From positions 1 to 62,019 of the forward strand of contig CANLAQ010000011.1 in assembly GCA_947488235.1 (NCBI GenBank): 62,019 nucleotides of DNA, written 5' to 3'. The position numbers and the translations under genes are program-made. The notes below the pieces were generated by a model. That model ran no database searches and had not been told where the DNA came from. It worked only from the letters and a program-made list of their open reading frames with translations. Origin of the DNA: Flavobacteriales bacterium. GTDB taxonomy: Bacteria; Bacteroidota; Bacteroidia; Flavobacteriales_D; Crocinitomicaceae. This document shows, one piece after another, positions 34,224 through 42,738 of the stretch. Each line of letters begins with the position of its first letter. Positions within the stretch are counted from its first letter, which is position 1.

Positions 34224-35138
34224 TTATCTAAATTGCTTGTTAAAGCGTTGTTCTTGTTCTATTCTTAAGGCATTAAGATCAGCAGGTAAATCTCTTTTCC
34301 ATCGTTTATGAGACCACATCCATAGGTAAGGTTTCTTCTTGATTTGTTGTTCCAATAACTCAGTGTGCTGTTGGGTGATTGCGCCCCATTTCAAATCTTT
34401 AGGGCTATCTGTTATCAAAGTAAGTGTCATTTCATAACCGCCATAGCGCACTTTATCAATATTAAAATAAACTACTGCTAAATCGTAAGTGTTCGCCAAG
34501 GATTCTGTTCCGAATTGAACTGCTGTTTCTTGATTAAGAAAGTTCATCCAATAACTTTTATTGGTATCTCCAGGACTTTGATCTCCAAGCATAAGCAAGG
34601 TGTATGGATTTTTTTCTTCCGCTAATGCTTCTTTGTAATTTTTGGAATGAATGACTTTCAATCCAAAGCGTTCTCTTTTTTTATTAATTGCTTGTCCCCA
34701 AAATTTATTACTCATAGGCATTCCTAAACCAAAGGCTTTTCCATCAAATTGAAAGGCTTGACTGGTAATCAACCATTCCCAATTGCCATAATGCCCACCG
34801 ATTAAGATTACGCTTTTTTGCTTTTTTAATAAATCATTAACTACTTCAGGATTAGTAATTTTAAATCGTTTACTTAATTCTTTTTTAGATATCGTAAGGT
34901 TTTTAATTCCCTCAATTATCACCTGACTTAAGTGAAGATAAAAGGCTTGCATGATAAATTCATGTTCTTTTGCTGTCTTTTCTGGAAAGCTCTTTTGAAT
35001 ATTTGATTTGACTACTTTTTTCCTGTAGGAAATTACATAGTAACACATAAAATAGATAATAGGACTTAGTCCATATAAGAGATACAAGGGCAAGTAGGAA
35101 AGGGGCAAGACGAAAAGATAATAAATGATTCTATTCAT
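34224..35138 (-). CDS. LpxL/HtrB-like lysophospholipid acyltransferase
   Basis: A 304-residue membrane-associated acyltransferase, expected to add a secondary acyl chain to lipid A or a related lipid at the inner membrane. An N-terminal helix (about 5-35) is followed by the HX4D/E catalytic motif 'GGHYGNWEW' (residues about 114-122), 'LLMLGDQSPGD' and a C-terminal 'YLWMWSHKRWKRD', all typical of the LpxL family. It overlaps rarA by 8 bp at its start (35131-35138), so it is translationally coupled. The acyl donor is not predictable. Confidence 0.9.
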   Translation of the reverse strand: MNRIIYYLFVLPLSYLPLYLLYGLSPIIYFMCYYVISYRKKVVKSNIQKSFPEKTAKEHEFIMQAFYLHLSQVIIEGIKNLTISKKELSKRFKITNPEVVNDLLKKQKSVILIGGHYGNWEWLITSQAFQFDGKAFGLGMPMSNKFWGQAINKKRERFGLKVIHSKNYKEALAEEKNPYTLLMLGDQSPGDTNKSYWMNFLNQETAVQFGTESLANTYDLAVVYFNIDKVRYGGYEMTLTLITDSPKDLKWGAITQQHTELLEQQIKKKPYLWMWSHKRWKRDLPADLNALRIEQEQRFNKQFR

Positions 35139-36420
35139 TCGGCTTATATTTTTCTTTCCAATTTCTTTCTATAGATTTCCCGATCTCTTGTTCTTTTGCG
35201 CTACTTCCAGCTTTAAAAAAATTCTTCCCAATCAATTCTTCAGGTAGAAATTCTTGTTCCCTGAAATTATTTGGATAATCGTGCGAATAAAAATAGCCTA
35301 AGCCATAACCTAATTCTTTCATGAGTGCAGTGGGAGCATTTCTTAAAGGCAATGGCACGCCTAAATCACCCGTTTCTCTTACGGTTTCTTGTGCTTTATT
35401 AATTGCCAAATAGGAAGCGTTCCCTTTAGGTGATGTTGCTAAGTAGAGTGTACATTGAGACAAGATTATTCTTGCTTCAGGAAATCCAACTGCTTCAACG
35501 GCTTGAAAACAATTGGTCGCTATTAACAATGCATTTGGATTCGCTAGGCCAATGTCTTCAGATGCGGAAATGATTAATCTTCTTGCAATAAATTTTGGAT
35601 CTTCACCACCTTCAACCATTCTAGCCAACCAATACACAGCTGCATTTGGATCACTTCCGCGAATAGATTTAATGAAGGCTGATATGATATCATAGTGTTG
35701 TTCCCCATCTTTATCATAACGAACTAAACTTTGCTGTGCGTTTTTATGGACAACTTCATTGTTAATTTCTATTGTATCCGCATTTTGAAAAGTACTAACA
35801 ATAATTTCAAAAATGGTTAATAGCTTTCTAGCGTCTCCGCCGGATAAAAGGAGTAGCGCGTTGAGCTCAGTTAATTTAAATGACTTTGTTTTAAGGAAAG
35901 TGTCCTTTTCAATCGCTCTTTGGAGTAAAAGGATTAAATCTGTTTTTGTGTGTTCTTTTAAGGTATAGACTTGGCATCGCGACAATAAAGCGGAAATGAC
36001 TTCAAACGATGGGTTTTCTGTTGTCGCGCCAATTAAGGTGATAGTCCCTTTTTCAACAGCACCAAGCAGTGAGTCTTGCTGGGATTTTGAAAAGCGATGT
36101 ATTTCATCTATAAAAAGTATCGTTCCTTTCTCTTGAAACATTCCGGCATTTTCAACGCGTTGAATTACTTCGCGCACATCTTTGACGCCTGAAGAGATAG
36201 CTGATAAGGATTGAAAGGGTCTGTTTAGGTGTTGTGCAATGAGATAAGCCAAGGTAGTTTTCCCTACACCCGGAGGTCCCCAAAGGATCATTGATGGAAC
36301 CATTCCCCCATCTAAGGCTCTTCTCAGGGAAGCATCTTTCTTTAATAAATGATCCTGACCGATATAGTCATCCAAAATAATTGGACGCATGCGTTCGGCT
36401 AAAGGGGCATTTTGAATCAT
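35131..36420 (-). CDS. rarA: Replication-associated recombination protein A (AAA+ ATPase)
   Basis: A 429-residue clamp-loader-like ATPase acting at stalled replication forks. It begins 'PLAERMRPIILDDYIGQDHL', has Walker A 'GPPGVGKT' (48-55), Walker B 'ILFIDEIHRF' (101-110), sensor 1 'LIGATTENPSF', and the C-terminal tetramerisation part with 'SIRGSDPNAAVYWLARMVEG' and 'ASEDIGLANP'. All are diagnostic of RarA/MgsA. It is separated from rpsA upstream by a terminator. Confidence 0.96.
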   Translation of the reverse strand: MIQNAPLAERMRPIILDDYIGQDHLLKKDASLRRALDGGMVPSMILWGPPGVGKTTLAYLIAQHLNRPFQSLSAISSGVKDVREVIQRVENAGMFQEKGTILFIDEIHRFSKSQQDSLLGAVEKGTITLIGATTENPSFEVISALLSRCQVYTLKEHTKTDLILLLQRAIEKDTFLKTKSFKLTELNALLLLSGGDARKLLTIFEIIVSTFQNADTIEINNEVVHKNAQQSLVRYDKDGEQHYDIISAFIKSIRGSDPNAAVYWLARMVEGGEDPKFIARRLIISASEDIGLANPNALLIATNCFQAVEAVGFPEARIILSQCTLYLATSPKGNASYLAINKAQETVRETGDLGVPLPLRNAPTALMKELGYGLGYFYSHDYPNNFREQEFLPEELIGKNFFKAGSSAKEQEIGKSIERNWKEKYKPNE

Positions 36421-36465
36421 GATGTAAATTTAAGCGGTATCTTCAAGTATCCAATAAATTTGGAG

Positions 36466-36502
36466 AAAAAAAAAGAGAGGCCAATGACCTCTCTTTTTTT
36501 TT
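36466..36502 (-). terminator. Rho-independent terminator between rpsA and rarA
   Basis: A 10-bp stem (AAAAGAGAGG / CCTCTCTTTT, 36471-36480 and 36488-36497) with a 7-base loop. Read on the minus strand it is followed by a T run, so it ends rpsA about 16 bp after its stop. The flanking A and T runs would also allow termination from the other side. Confidence 0.88.
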
Positions 36503-36517
36503 ATTTAGAATGTGAGA

Positions 36518-38329
36518 TTACTCTCCTTTTTCCATTTTAGCTTTCAATGCAGACAAGGCATCTAAATCTCCCAAAGTTGATTTCTCAGAGTTTTGGTTGT
36601 TAGCTTTAACTGCTTGATCTGTATTAGATGGAGCTTTCTTTACAGAAGGACTCTTAGTTGCTTTCGCAGCATTTGTTGAGGATGCAGACGGTTTGTCTTC
36701 ACCTTCTTCAAATAAACGCGTATGAGAAACAACAATTTTCTTAGATTCTTTATTGAATTCAATTACTTTGAAATCTAAAGTTTCTTCAAGACCAGCATTA
36801 GTTCCGTCTTCTTTCTTCAAATGTTTAGCAGGACAAATTCCTTCAACACCATATGGAAGCGCAACAATACCTGATTTATCTTTCATTTCGATAATGGTAC
36901 CTTGATGAATAGATCCTTCAGCGAAAGTAGATTCAAATACATCCCATGGATTCTCTTCTAATTGTTTGTGACCTAAAGAAATTCTTCGGTTTTCACGATC
37001 GATTTCCAATACAATTACTTGCATTTCGTCACCTACTTTACAGAATTCAGATGGGTGCTTGATTTTCTTTTGCCAAGATAAGTCAGAGATGTGAATTAAT
37101 CCATCAACTCCTTCTTCTAATTCAACAAATACACCAAAATTAGTGAAGTTTCTAACCTTAGCAGTATGCTTAGATTGAACTGCATATTTAGTTTCGATTG
37201 CATTCCATGGATCTGGCATCAATTGCTTAATACCTAAAGACATTTTGCGTTCTTCACGATCTAAAGTCAAAATAACTGCCTCAACTGGATCTCCAATTTT
37301 CATGAAGTCTTGCGCAGAACGAAGGTGTTGTGACCAGCTCATTTCTGAAACATGGATTAATCCTTCAACGCCAGCAGCGATTTCTATAAATGCACCGTAA
37401 TCAGCCATAACTACAACTTTACCTGCAACTTTATCACCTACATTAAGCGCAGTGTCTAAAGAATCCCATGGATGTGGTTGTAATTGTTTTAATCCTAAAG
37501 CAATACGCTTCTTCTCATCATCAAAGTCAAGAATAACAACATTGATTTTTTGGTCTAATTCCAACATTTCTTCTGGATGCGTTACGCGACCCCAAGATAA
37601 ATCTGTAATATGAATTAAGCCATCAACTCCACCTAAATCGATGAAGACACCGTATGAAGTGATATTTTTAACGATACCTTCTAATACTTGACCTTTTTCA
37701 AGTTTAGAGATAATTTGTTTTTTCTGCTCTTCAATTTCTGCTTCGATCAATGCTTTGTGAGAAACAACTACATTTCTAAATTCTTCATTGATTTTAACAA
37801 CTTTGAATTCCATGTTCTTTCCAACATAGACATCATAATCGCGAATTGGTTTAACATCGATTTGAGATCCAGGTAAAAATGCCTCGATTCCAAAAACATC
37901 AACGATTAAACCACCTTTAGTTCTACACTTAACAAAACCAGTGATGATTTCACCAGTACGCAATACATCATTTACTCTTAACCAAGCACTGTGCATACGC
38001 GCAGTTCTGTGAGAAACAACTAATTGTCCTGTTTTGTCTTCTTGACACTCAACATAAATGTCAACTGAATCACCAACTTTTAAATCTTGGTTATAACGGA
38101 ATTCGTTTGCTGCAATTACTCCTTCAGATTTGTAGCCAATGTTAACAATGACTTCTTTCTTAGTAATTAAAACTACTGTTCCTTGAATAACTTCCTTTTC
38201 GTTGATAGAAGTAAGGGTTTTTTCGTAACGGTCAGACATTTCTGATCGTTCAATTTGGGTGTAACCGTCTAAAGTTAACGCTTCCCAATCAAAATCTGCA
38301 GATCCCTGCGTGGTAGTGTTTTTTGCCAT
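36518..38329 (-). CDS. rpsA: 30S ribosomal protein S1
   Basis: A 603-residue mRNA-binding ribosomal protein with six S1 (OB-fold) domains. Examples are 'GEIITGFVKCRTKGGLIVDV', 'EGIVKNITSYGVFIDLGG', 'GKVVVMADYGAFIEIAAG', 'AKVRNFTNFGVFVELEEG' and 'GTIIEMKDKSGIVALPYG'. An Ala/Ser/Lys-rich tail (about 545-603) follows, common in Bacteroidota S1. Since Bacteroidota mRNAs rarely use Shine-Dalgarno pairing, S1 is expected to matter greatly for initiation. It has its own promoter and terminator and is monocistronic. Confidence 0.97.
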   Translation of the reverse strand: MAKNTTTQGSADFDWEALTLDGYTQIERSEMSDRYEKTLTSINEKEVIQGTVVLITKKEVIVNIGYKSEGVIAANEFRYNQDLKVGDSVDIYVECQEDKTGQLVVSHRTARMHSAWLRVNDVLRTGEIITGFVKCRTKGGLIVDVFGIEAFLPGSQIDVKPIRDYDVYVGKNMEFKVVKINEEFRNVVVSHKALIEAEIEEQKKQIISKLEKGQVLEGIVKNITSYGVFIDLGGVDGLIHITDLSWGRVTHPEEMLELDQKINVVILDFDDEKKRIALGLKQLQPHPWDSLDTALNVGDKVAGKVVVMADYGAFIEIAAGVEGLIHVSEMSWSQHLRSAQDFMKIGDPVEAVILTLDREERKMSLGIKQLMPDPWNAIETKYAVQSKHTAKVRNFTNFGVFVELEEGVDGLIHISDLSWQKKIKHPSEFCKVGDEMQVIVLEIDRENRRISLGHKQLEENPWDVFESTFAEGSIHQGTIIEMKDKSGIVALPYGVEGICPAKHLKKEDGTNAGLEETLDFKVIEFNKESKKIVVSHTRLFEEGEDKPSASSTNAAKATKSPSVKKAPSNTDQAVKANNQNSEKSTLGDLDALSALKAKMEKGE

Positions 38330-38424
38330 TTGGCTTTAAAGTTTGTATTTCAATAGTCTCTATTCCATTGAAAGTGGTTAATAATAGTGAGCCGATGCAT
38401 AGAGATTCGACTTTATTCGGGGTG

Positions 38425-38454
38425 CAAAGTTAAGAATTTCTTTTGTAAATCAAA
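38425..38454 (-). promoter_or_regulatory. rpsA promoter, TTTG-N18-TAACTTTG
   Basis: On the minus strand a -33 TTTG (38451-38454) and a -7 TAACTTTG (38425-38432) are 18 bp apart, a near-ideal Bacteroidota promoter. The leader to the rpsA ATG is roughly 90 nt, long enough for autoregulation. Confidence 0.75.
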
Positions 38455-38478
38455 ATAAAAAGTGATTTTTCGAACTTT

Positions 38479-39075
38479 TTAATTGTCTAATGGATTCAAG
38501 GGGAAATTGGATATTAATTCAAATTTATTTCCCTGAAGTGCTAAGCATTTTTTCCAAAGTTGATTTTCATTGGTAGAAAGAATCATTTCATTAGGAATAT
38601 TATTAACTGCTATCCAAGAATGCTCTTGCATTTCCTCTTCTAGTTGCTTTTCATCCCAACCAGAATAGCCGCAAAAAAATCTAACTCTAATAGAAGAATC
38701 ATTGTTTTCTGGTGATTCATTTTTTAGTAGATCAATTAAAACATCAAAATCACCTCCAAAATATAAACCTTCTTTTATTTTTTGAGCACCTGGTATTTTA
38801 GAGCCTAGTGAATGAATATAAAATAATTTATCGTGATCAACTGGTCCACCTATGGCAAGTCGCATATCTTTCAAAGATTCAATTTCAATGAAAGGAAAGT
38901 GTTTATTTTCTATATAATTGTTTAAAACGAATCCGAAACTACTTTCATTGCTATGCTCGCAGACAAGTACCACTGATCTTTTAAAGTAGGGGTCATCCAA
39001 GAATGGATCCGAGATGAGCAGACTTCCTGTTTTTAGAATTTGATTATTTATGAAAGGTAAATTCAGTTTTTTCAT
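38479..39075 (-). CDS. yqgE: YqgE/AlgH (UPF0301) family protein
   Basis: A 198-residue cytoplasmic protein of the UPF0301 family, whose molecular role is unresolved. The start is placed at 39075 ('MKKLNLPFINNQILKTGSLL'), because the family begins 'G.LLIS.P.L.D..F..SVVL', visible here as 'GSLLISDPFLDDPYFKRSVV'. An in-frame ATG at 39174 would run into the divergent gene and add a non-homologous 33 residues. 'GFVLNNYIE', 'IGGPVDHDKLFYIHSLG' and 'FCGYSGWDEKQLEEEMQEHS' are diagnostic. CAAACATA at 39097-39104 (TATGTTTG on this strand) is a likely -7 box. Confidence 0.94.
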   Translation of the reverse strand: MKKLNLPFINNQILKTGSLLISDPFLDDPYFKRSVVLVCEHSNESSFGFVLNNYIENKHFPFIEIESLKDMRLAIGGPVDHDKLFYIHSLGSKIPGAQKIKEGLYFGGDFDVLIDLLKNESPENNDSSIRVRFFCGYSGWDEKQLEEEMQEHSWIAVNNIPNEMILSTNENQLWKKCLALQGNKFELISNFPLNPLDN

Positions 39076-39126
39076 TATTATTTCTCTACAATCATACAAA
39101 CATACAAGAACTTTGTTTTGAATTTC

Positions 39127-39134
39127 TAACTTTG
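39127..39134 (+). promoter_or_regulatory. -7 box TAACTTTG for the Ppx/GppA-hisS unit
   Basis: A perfect TAnnTTTG octamer ending 8 bp before the ATG at 39143. Together with the opposite TATGTTTG at 39097-39104 it forms a compact divergent promoter region shared with yqgE. Confidence 0.55.
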
Positions 39135-39142
39135 TCATTGAA

Positions 39143-40018
39143 ATGAAATATGCCGCAATAGATATTGGAACCAATGCCGCCCGATTATTAATTGGAGAAT
39201 TGGTTGAAATTAATGATGTTACCCATTTAAAAAAAGTTTCCTATACTAGAATCCCACTGCGATTAGGAGAGGATGTTTTTGATTTTGGTCGCATTTCCAA
39301 AACTAAATCTGAGGATTTTGTTAAAACAATGCAAGCTTTTCAACTCATTGCGGATATTTTTAAAGTTAATGATATTCGTGCCGTTGCAACATCCGCTATG
39401 CGTGATGCAGAAAATGGGGATAAAATCGTTCGCAAAATCATTGATGAAACTGGAATTGAAATAGAGATTATTTCAGGAGATGAAGAAGCACGCATTATCT
39501 TCAGTAATTTCTCCAGAATGAATATTGCTAAGGATAGTCCTTATGTTGTGATTGATGTTGGAGGAGGTAGTACAGAAATTAGTGTTTTTGAAAATGGAAA
39601 ACGCCTTGCTTCTAAATCTTTTGATGTTGGAACCCTCAGAATATTAAAAGATAAAGTCTCCTCTACTATATGGTCAGAAATTCATTTATGGATTGAATCT
39701 CATGTCAATCTAACAGAAGATCACTTGATATTTGGTACCGGAGGAAATATTAATAAAGCTCATAAAATGTTAAATGCAGGATTGGATTCGAGCTTAGGTT
39801 TGGAGGCTCTAATTAAACTAAGATCTGATCTTGCGTCTGTTGATTATGAAGAGCGCATAGAAATTTATCAATTAAAACCTGATAGAGCAGATGTTATAAT
39901 TCCCGCATTAGATATTTATATTTACATATTAAAAGAAATTAAGGCAAAGGATATCTTTGTTCCAAAGGTTGGTTTAACGGATGGAATGATTTTTGAAATG
40001 CATAATAAAGCAAATTAA
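39143..40018 (+). CDS. Ppx/GppA-family phosphatase
   Basis: A 291-residue enzyme of the ASKHA fold, expected to hydrolyse polyphosphate or pppGpp. The N-terminal 'AAIDIGTNAARLLI' is the phosphate-1 motif, 'TSAMRDAENGDKIVRKI' follows, 'VIDVGGGSTEISVF' is phosphate-2, and the C-terminal 'RADVIIPALDIYIYILKEI' is typical. It is a short form lacking the HD domain of long GppA proteins. hisS begins 1 bp after its stop. Confidence 0.93.
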   Translation: MKYAAIDIGTNAARLLIGELVEINDVTHLKKVSYTRIPLRLGEDVFDFGRISKTKSEDFVKTMQAFQLIADIFKVNDIRAVATSAMRDAENGDKIVRKIIDETGIEIEIISGDEEARIIFSNFSRMNIAKDSPYVVIDVGGGSTEISVFENGKRLASKSFDVGTLRILKDKVSSTIWSEIHLWIESHVNLTEDHLIFGTGGNINKAHKMLNAGLDSSLGLEALIKLRSDLASVDYEERIEIYQLKPDRADVIIPALDIYIYILKEIKAKDIFVPKVGLTDGMIFEMHNKAN

Positions 40019-40019
40019 T

Positions 40020-41396
40020 ATGAGTCAGAAACCAGCAATACCCAAAGGTACTCGAGATTTTTTACCTGCTGATGTAGCCAAGCGAACCTATTTGTTCAAT
40101 GTGATTCGTTCTGTTTTTCAATTGCATGGTTTTCAGCCTATTGAAACACCCAGTTTTGAATTATCATCTACCCTAATGGGAAAGTATGGTGATGAGGGAG
40201 ATCGTTTGATTTTTAGAATATTGAATTCAGGAGATAAAATGAAAAAGGCTGATCTTCAAGCTTTAGAAGCTGGTCAACTCCCTAAATTTGCCAGTTCACT
40301 TTCAGAAAAAGCCCTGCGTTATGACTTAACCGTTCCTTTTGCTCGATTTGTCGTACAACATCAAAACGAATTAAGTTTTCCTTTTAAAAGGTATCAAATA
40401 CAGCCGGTTTGGCGTGCAGACCGACCGCAACATGGAAGGTATCAAGAATTCTATCAATGTGATGGCGATATTATTGGAAGTGATTCATTGATGAATGAAG
40501 TGGAATTTATTCAAATTATAGATACAGTTTTATCAGCGCTAGCCATTCCTTCTTTTACCATTAAAGTCAATAATCGCAAAATTTTAAGCGGAATCGCTGA
40601 AGTTTGTGGGGAACAAGAGCAACTGATTACCATAACAGTAGCACTAGATAAATTAGATAAAATTGGTCAGGATGGGGTAGTGGCAGAATTAGAATCAAAA
40701 GGAATTAGTGCTGAAGCAATTGAAAAAATAAAGCCGTTATTTTCTTTGATCGGCAATCCTAAAGAACAACTTGAGATATTATCTTCTTATTTAAATTCAT
40801 CTGAAGTTGGCTTGAAGGGAATAGAAGAGGTCAAATTTGTTATTGATACGGCAAGCGATTTAGGCCTAAAGAATGGTAAAATTGAATTTGATGTTACCCT
40901 TGCTAGAGGCTTGAATTATTATACTGGTGCCATTGTAGAAGTTAAAGCGGATAATATTAACATGGGTAGTATTTGTGGTGGTGGAAGATACGATGATTTA
41001 ACCGCTACTTTTGGTCTATCAGGAATGTCAGGCGTTGGTATTTCTTTCGGAGCTGACCGCATTTATGATGTATTAGAAGAACTTAATTTATTTCCAATAG
41101 AAGTTAATTCAAGTCTGAAATTGATGTTCGCTAACTTCGGTGCTGCGGAATCTCTAATATGCATGCAATTGGCGCAGCAATTAAGATCAAAAGGAGTGGC
41201 TTGCGAAGTTTATCCTAGTGCACCAAAGCTTCAAAAGCAAATGAAATATGCAAATGACCGCTTAGCGCAATGGGTTGTCCTTTTAGGAGAGGAAGAATTA
41301 AAAAATAAAGCCCTTGTTTTGAAAAATATGACGAGTGGTGAACAAACTGTTATTTCCCTTGAGGAGTTTGTGGATACTTTCTTAACATTGAATTGA
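40020..41396 (+). CDS. hisS: Histidine--tRNA ligase
   Basis: Charges tRNA-His. The 458-residue protein starts at ATG 40020 ('MSQKPAIPKGTRDFLP'); an in-frame ATG at 39993 lies inside the previous gene and precedes the conserved start. Class II motif 2 'RYQIQPVWRADRPQHGRYQE' contains the expected Arg, the His-specific motif is 'ARGLNYYTGAIVEV', and motif 3 'GISFGADRIYDVLEEL'. The anticodon-binding domain occupies about 365-458. It is co-transcribed with the Ppx/GppA gene. Confidence 0.98.
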   Translation: MSQKPAIPKGTRDFLPADVAKRTYLFNVIRSVFQLHGFQPIETPSFELSSTLMGKYGDEGDRLIFRILNSGDKMKKADLQALEAGQLPKFASSLSEKALRYDLTVPFARFVVQHQNELSFPFKRYQIQPVWRADRPQHGRYQEFYQCDGDIIGSDSLMNEVEFIQIIDTVLSALAIPSFTIKVNNRKILSGIAEVCGEQEQLITITVALDKLDKIGQDGVVAELESKGISAEAIEKIKPLFSLIGNPKEQLEILSSYLNSSEVGLKGIEEVKFVIDTASDLGLKNGKIEFDVTLARGLNYYTGAIVEVKADNINMGSICGGGRYDDLTATFGLSGMSGVGISFGADRIYDVLEELNLFPIEVNSSLKLMFANFGAAESLICMQLAQQLRSKGVACEVYPSAPKLQKQMKYANDRLAQWVVLLGEEELKNKALVLKNMTSGEQTVISLEEFVDTFLTLN

Positions 41397-41450
41397 GAGA
41401 AATAGACTTTAAATATTTCGTTTTTTTATTTTATTAAATTTGATATCGTG

Positions 41451-41470
41451 ATATTGCAATATTGCAATAT
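41451..41470. promoter_or_regulatory. 20-bp perfect palindrome, possible operator
   Basis: ATATTGCAATATTGCAATAT is identical to its own reverse complement. It contains the 18-bp palindrome seen at 34106-34123. It lies in the gap between hisS and the T9SS/Kelch operon, 142 bp before the latter's start. Confidence 0.5.
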
Positions 41471-41508
41471 GACTTTTTCGGTAAAAAAAATCCAACCACA
41501 TCATTTAG

Positions 41509-41526
41509 TATCGCAATATTGCAATA
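41509..41526. promoter_or_regulatory. One-mismatch second copy of the palindrome
   Basis: TATCGCAATATTGCAATA matches the 18-bp palindrome at 17 positions. Its centre is 57 bp from that of the first copy, so a pair of dimeric repressors could bind and interact. Confidence 0.45.
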
Positions 41527-41588
41527 AGCCGATCTGTTCTCTATTCTGTAATTGCTCTTTTTCTTATTTATTTATCATATATTTAACA

Positions 41589-41602
41589 TTAAGTTAACTT
41601 AA
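41589..41602. promoter_or_regulatory. 14-bp palindrome immediately before the GEVED/Kelch operon
   Basis: TTAAGTTAACTTAA is a perfect palindrome ending 9 bp before the ATG at 41612. Its position fits an operator or a site overlapping the transcription start. Its sequence differs from the 18-bp palindromes upstream. Confidence 0.4.
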
Positions 41603-41611
41603 GAAATCCAT

Positions 41612-42733
41612 ATGAAAGAACTTTTACTCAGTATTCTATTAGTAAGCACCTCATTTATACACAGTCAATATTGCATGCTGGCCGGACCAACTTCTCTTGT
41701 AGATTCAAATGTAAAATCAGTACAAATGACAGGGGTGCTGGGGACCATTAGTTACCTAGGATGTCCAGGGGTTATAGGAGTTCAAGATTTAACCGGACAA
41801 AATGTTACACTTAATGCCGGAGGAACTTATTCATTGAGTGTTGAATTTGGAACTTGTGGTGGTAATTATGTTGGCGTAGGACAAATTTGGATTGATTTTG
41901 ATCAGAATATGGTTTTTGACCCAAGTGAATCAGTTGGAACTTGGTCTGGAATACCACCGGTAGTCGCTACAGTTTATGTAATTAATGTTCCTGTAGATGC
42001 ACAGAATGGAATTACCCGTATGCGTGTGACACAAAAGGAAAATGGAATTTTACCCCTTGATCCTTGCGCAGGTTTTCAATGGGGTTCGACAATGGATTTT
42101 GGAATTACCATCGCAAATGGCATGGACTGTTCAGGATATATTGGTGATAATACCAACGATCCAATTGTAGTTACTTCCATTCCTTTTACCGATTCAAGAG
42201 ATAATTCTTATTGTTATTCCAATGATAATTTAGTGTACAATTCCCCAGATATTTATTATCGATATGATGTTGCGCCCATTTATAATTTCTTAAATGTGAG
42301 TCTTTGTGGAGCTTCTTTTGATACTTTTTTAAGTGTTGTCGATTTCAATGGTAATGTAATTGCTTACAATGACGATCATTGTGAGAGTCAATCTTCGTTA
42401 AGTTTTTCAACCTTAGGACTCGGTACGGTTTATTTTATTGTAGAAGGCTGGGGGAGTGAAACAGGTAATTATACACTCAATATTGAGTCTTCTAATGTTG
42501 GTCTTGACGATTTATCAAATGGCATTAGTTTAATTTATCCCAATCCCAATCAAGGAGAATTTAAGGTGTCATCGACAGGCCATGTAAAAATATACAACCT
42601 AATGGGATCGCTTGTATTTGAAACTGAATTATTGAATAATAAACAGATTAATGCAAATGAACTTCCAAGCGGAACTTATTTTTTGCAAACAGAAAGTCAT
42701 GAAAGTCTTCAAAAATTAATTATTAATAAATAG
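41612..42733 (+). CDS. Secreted GEVED-domain protein with T9SS type A sorting domain
   Basis: A 373-residue exported protein. After a signal peptide (1-18) a GEVED-type domain (about 60-165) shows 'GQIWIDFDQNMVFDPSESVG' and 'NGITRMRVTQ'. A pre-peptidase-like beta domain (about 170-290, 'SPDIYYRYDV', 'DTFLSVVDFNGNVIAYNDDH') follows. The T9SS type A sorting domain starts at 'LIYPNPNQGEFKVSSTG' and ends 'SLQKLIINK'. It leads an operon of Kelch T9SS proteins, the first starting 5 bp downstream. No catalytic domain is visible, so a surface-binding role is likely. Confidence 0.88.
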   Translation: MKELLLSILLVSTSFIHSQYCMLAGPTSLVDSNVKSVQMTGVLGTISYLGCPGVIGVQDLTGQNVTLNAGGTYSLSVEFGTCGGNYVGVGQIWIDFDQNMVFDPSESVGTWSGIPPVVATVYVINVPVDAQNGITRMRVTQKENGILPLDPCAGFQWGSTMDFGITIANGMDCSGYIGDNTNDPIVVTSIPFTDSRDNSYCYSNDNLVYNSPDIYYRYDVAPIYNFLNVSLCGASFDTFLSVVDFNGNVIAYNDDHCESQSSLSFSTLGLGTVYFIVEGWGSETGNYTLNIESSNVGLDDLSNGISLIYPNPNQGEFKVSSTGHVKIYNLMGSLVFETELLNNKQINANELPSGTYFLQTESHESLQKLIINK

Positions 42734-42738
42734 TAGTT

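Noticed and set aside
39076..39174. A 33-residue N-terminal extension of YqgE starting at 39174.
   Set aside because: It would run through the divergent promoter region into the Ppx/GppA gene and precedes the conserved YqgE start.
41451..41470. The 20-bp palindrome as a terminator for hisS.
   Set aside because: The stem is almost all A/T with no proper loop or adjacent T run, and the same core occurs inside a coding region.
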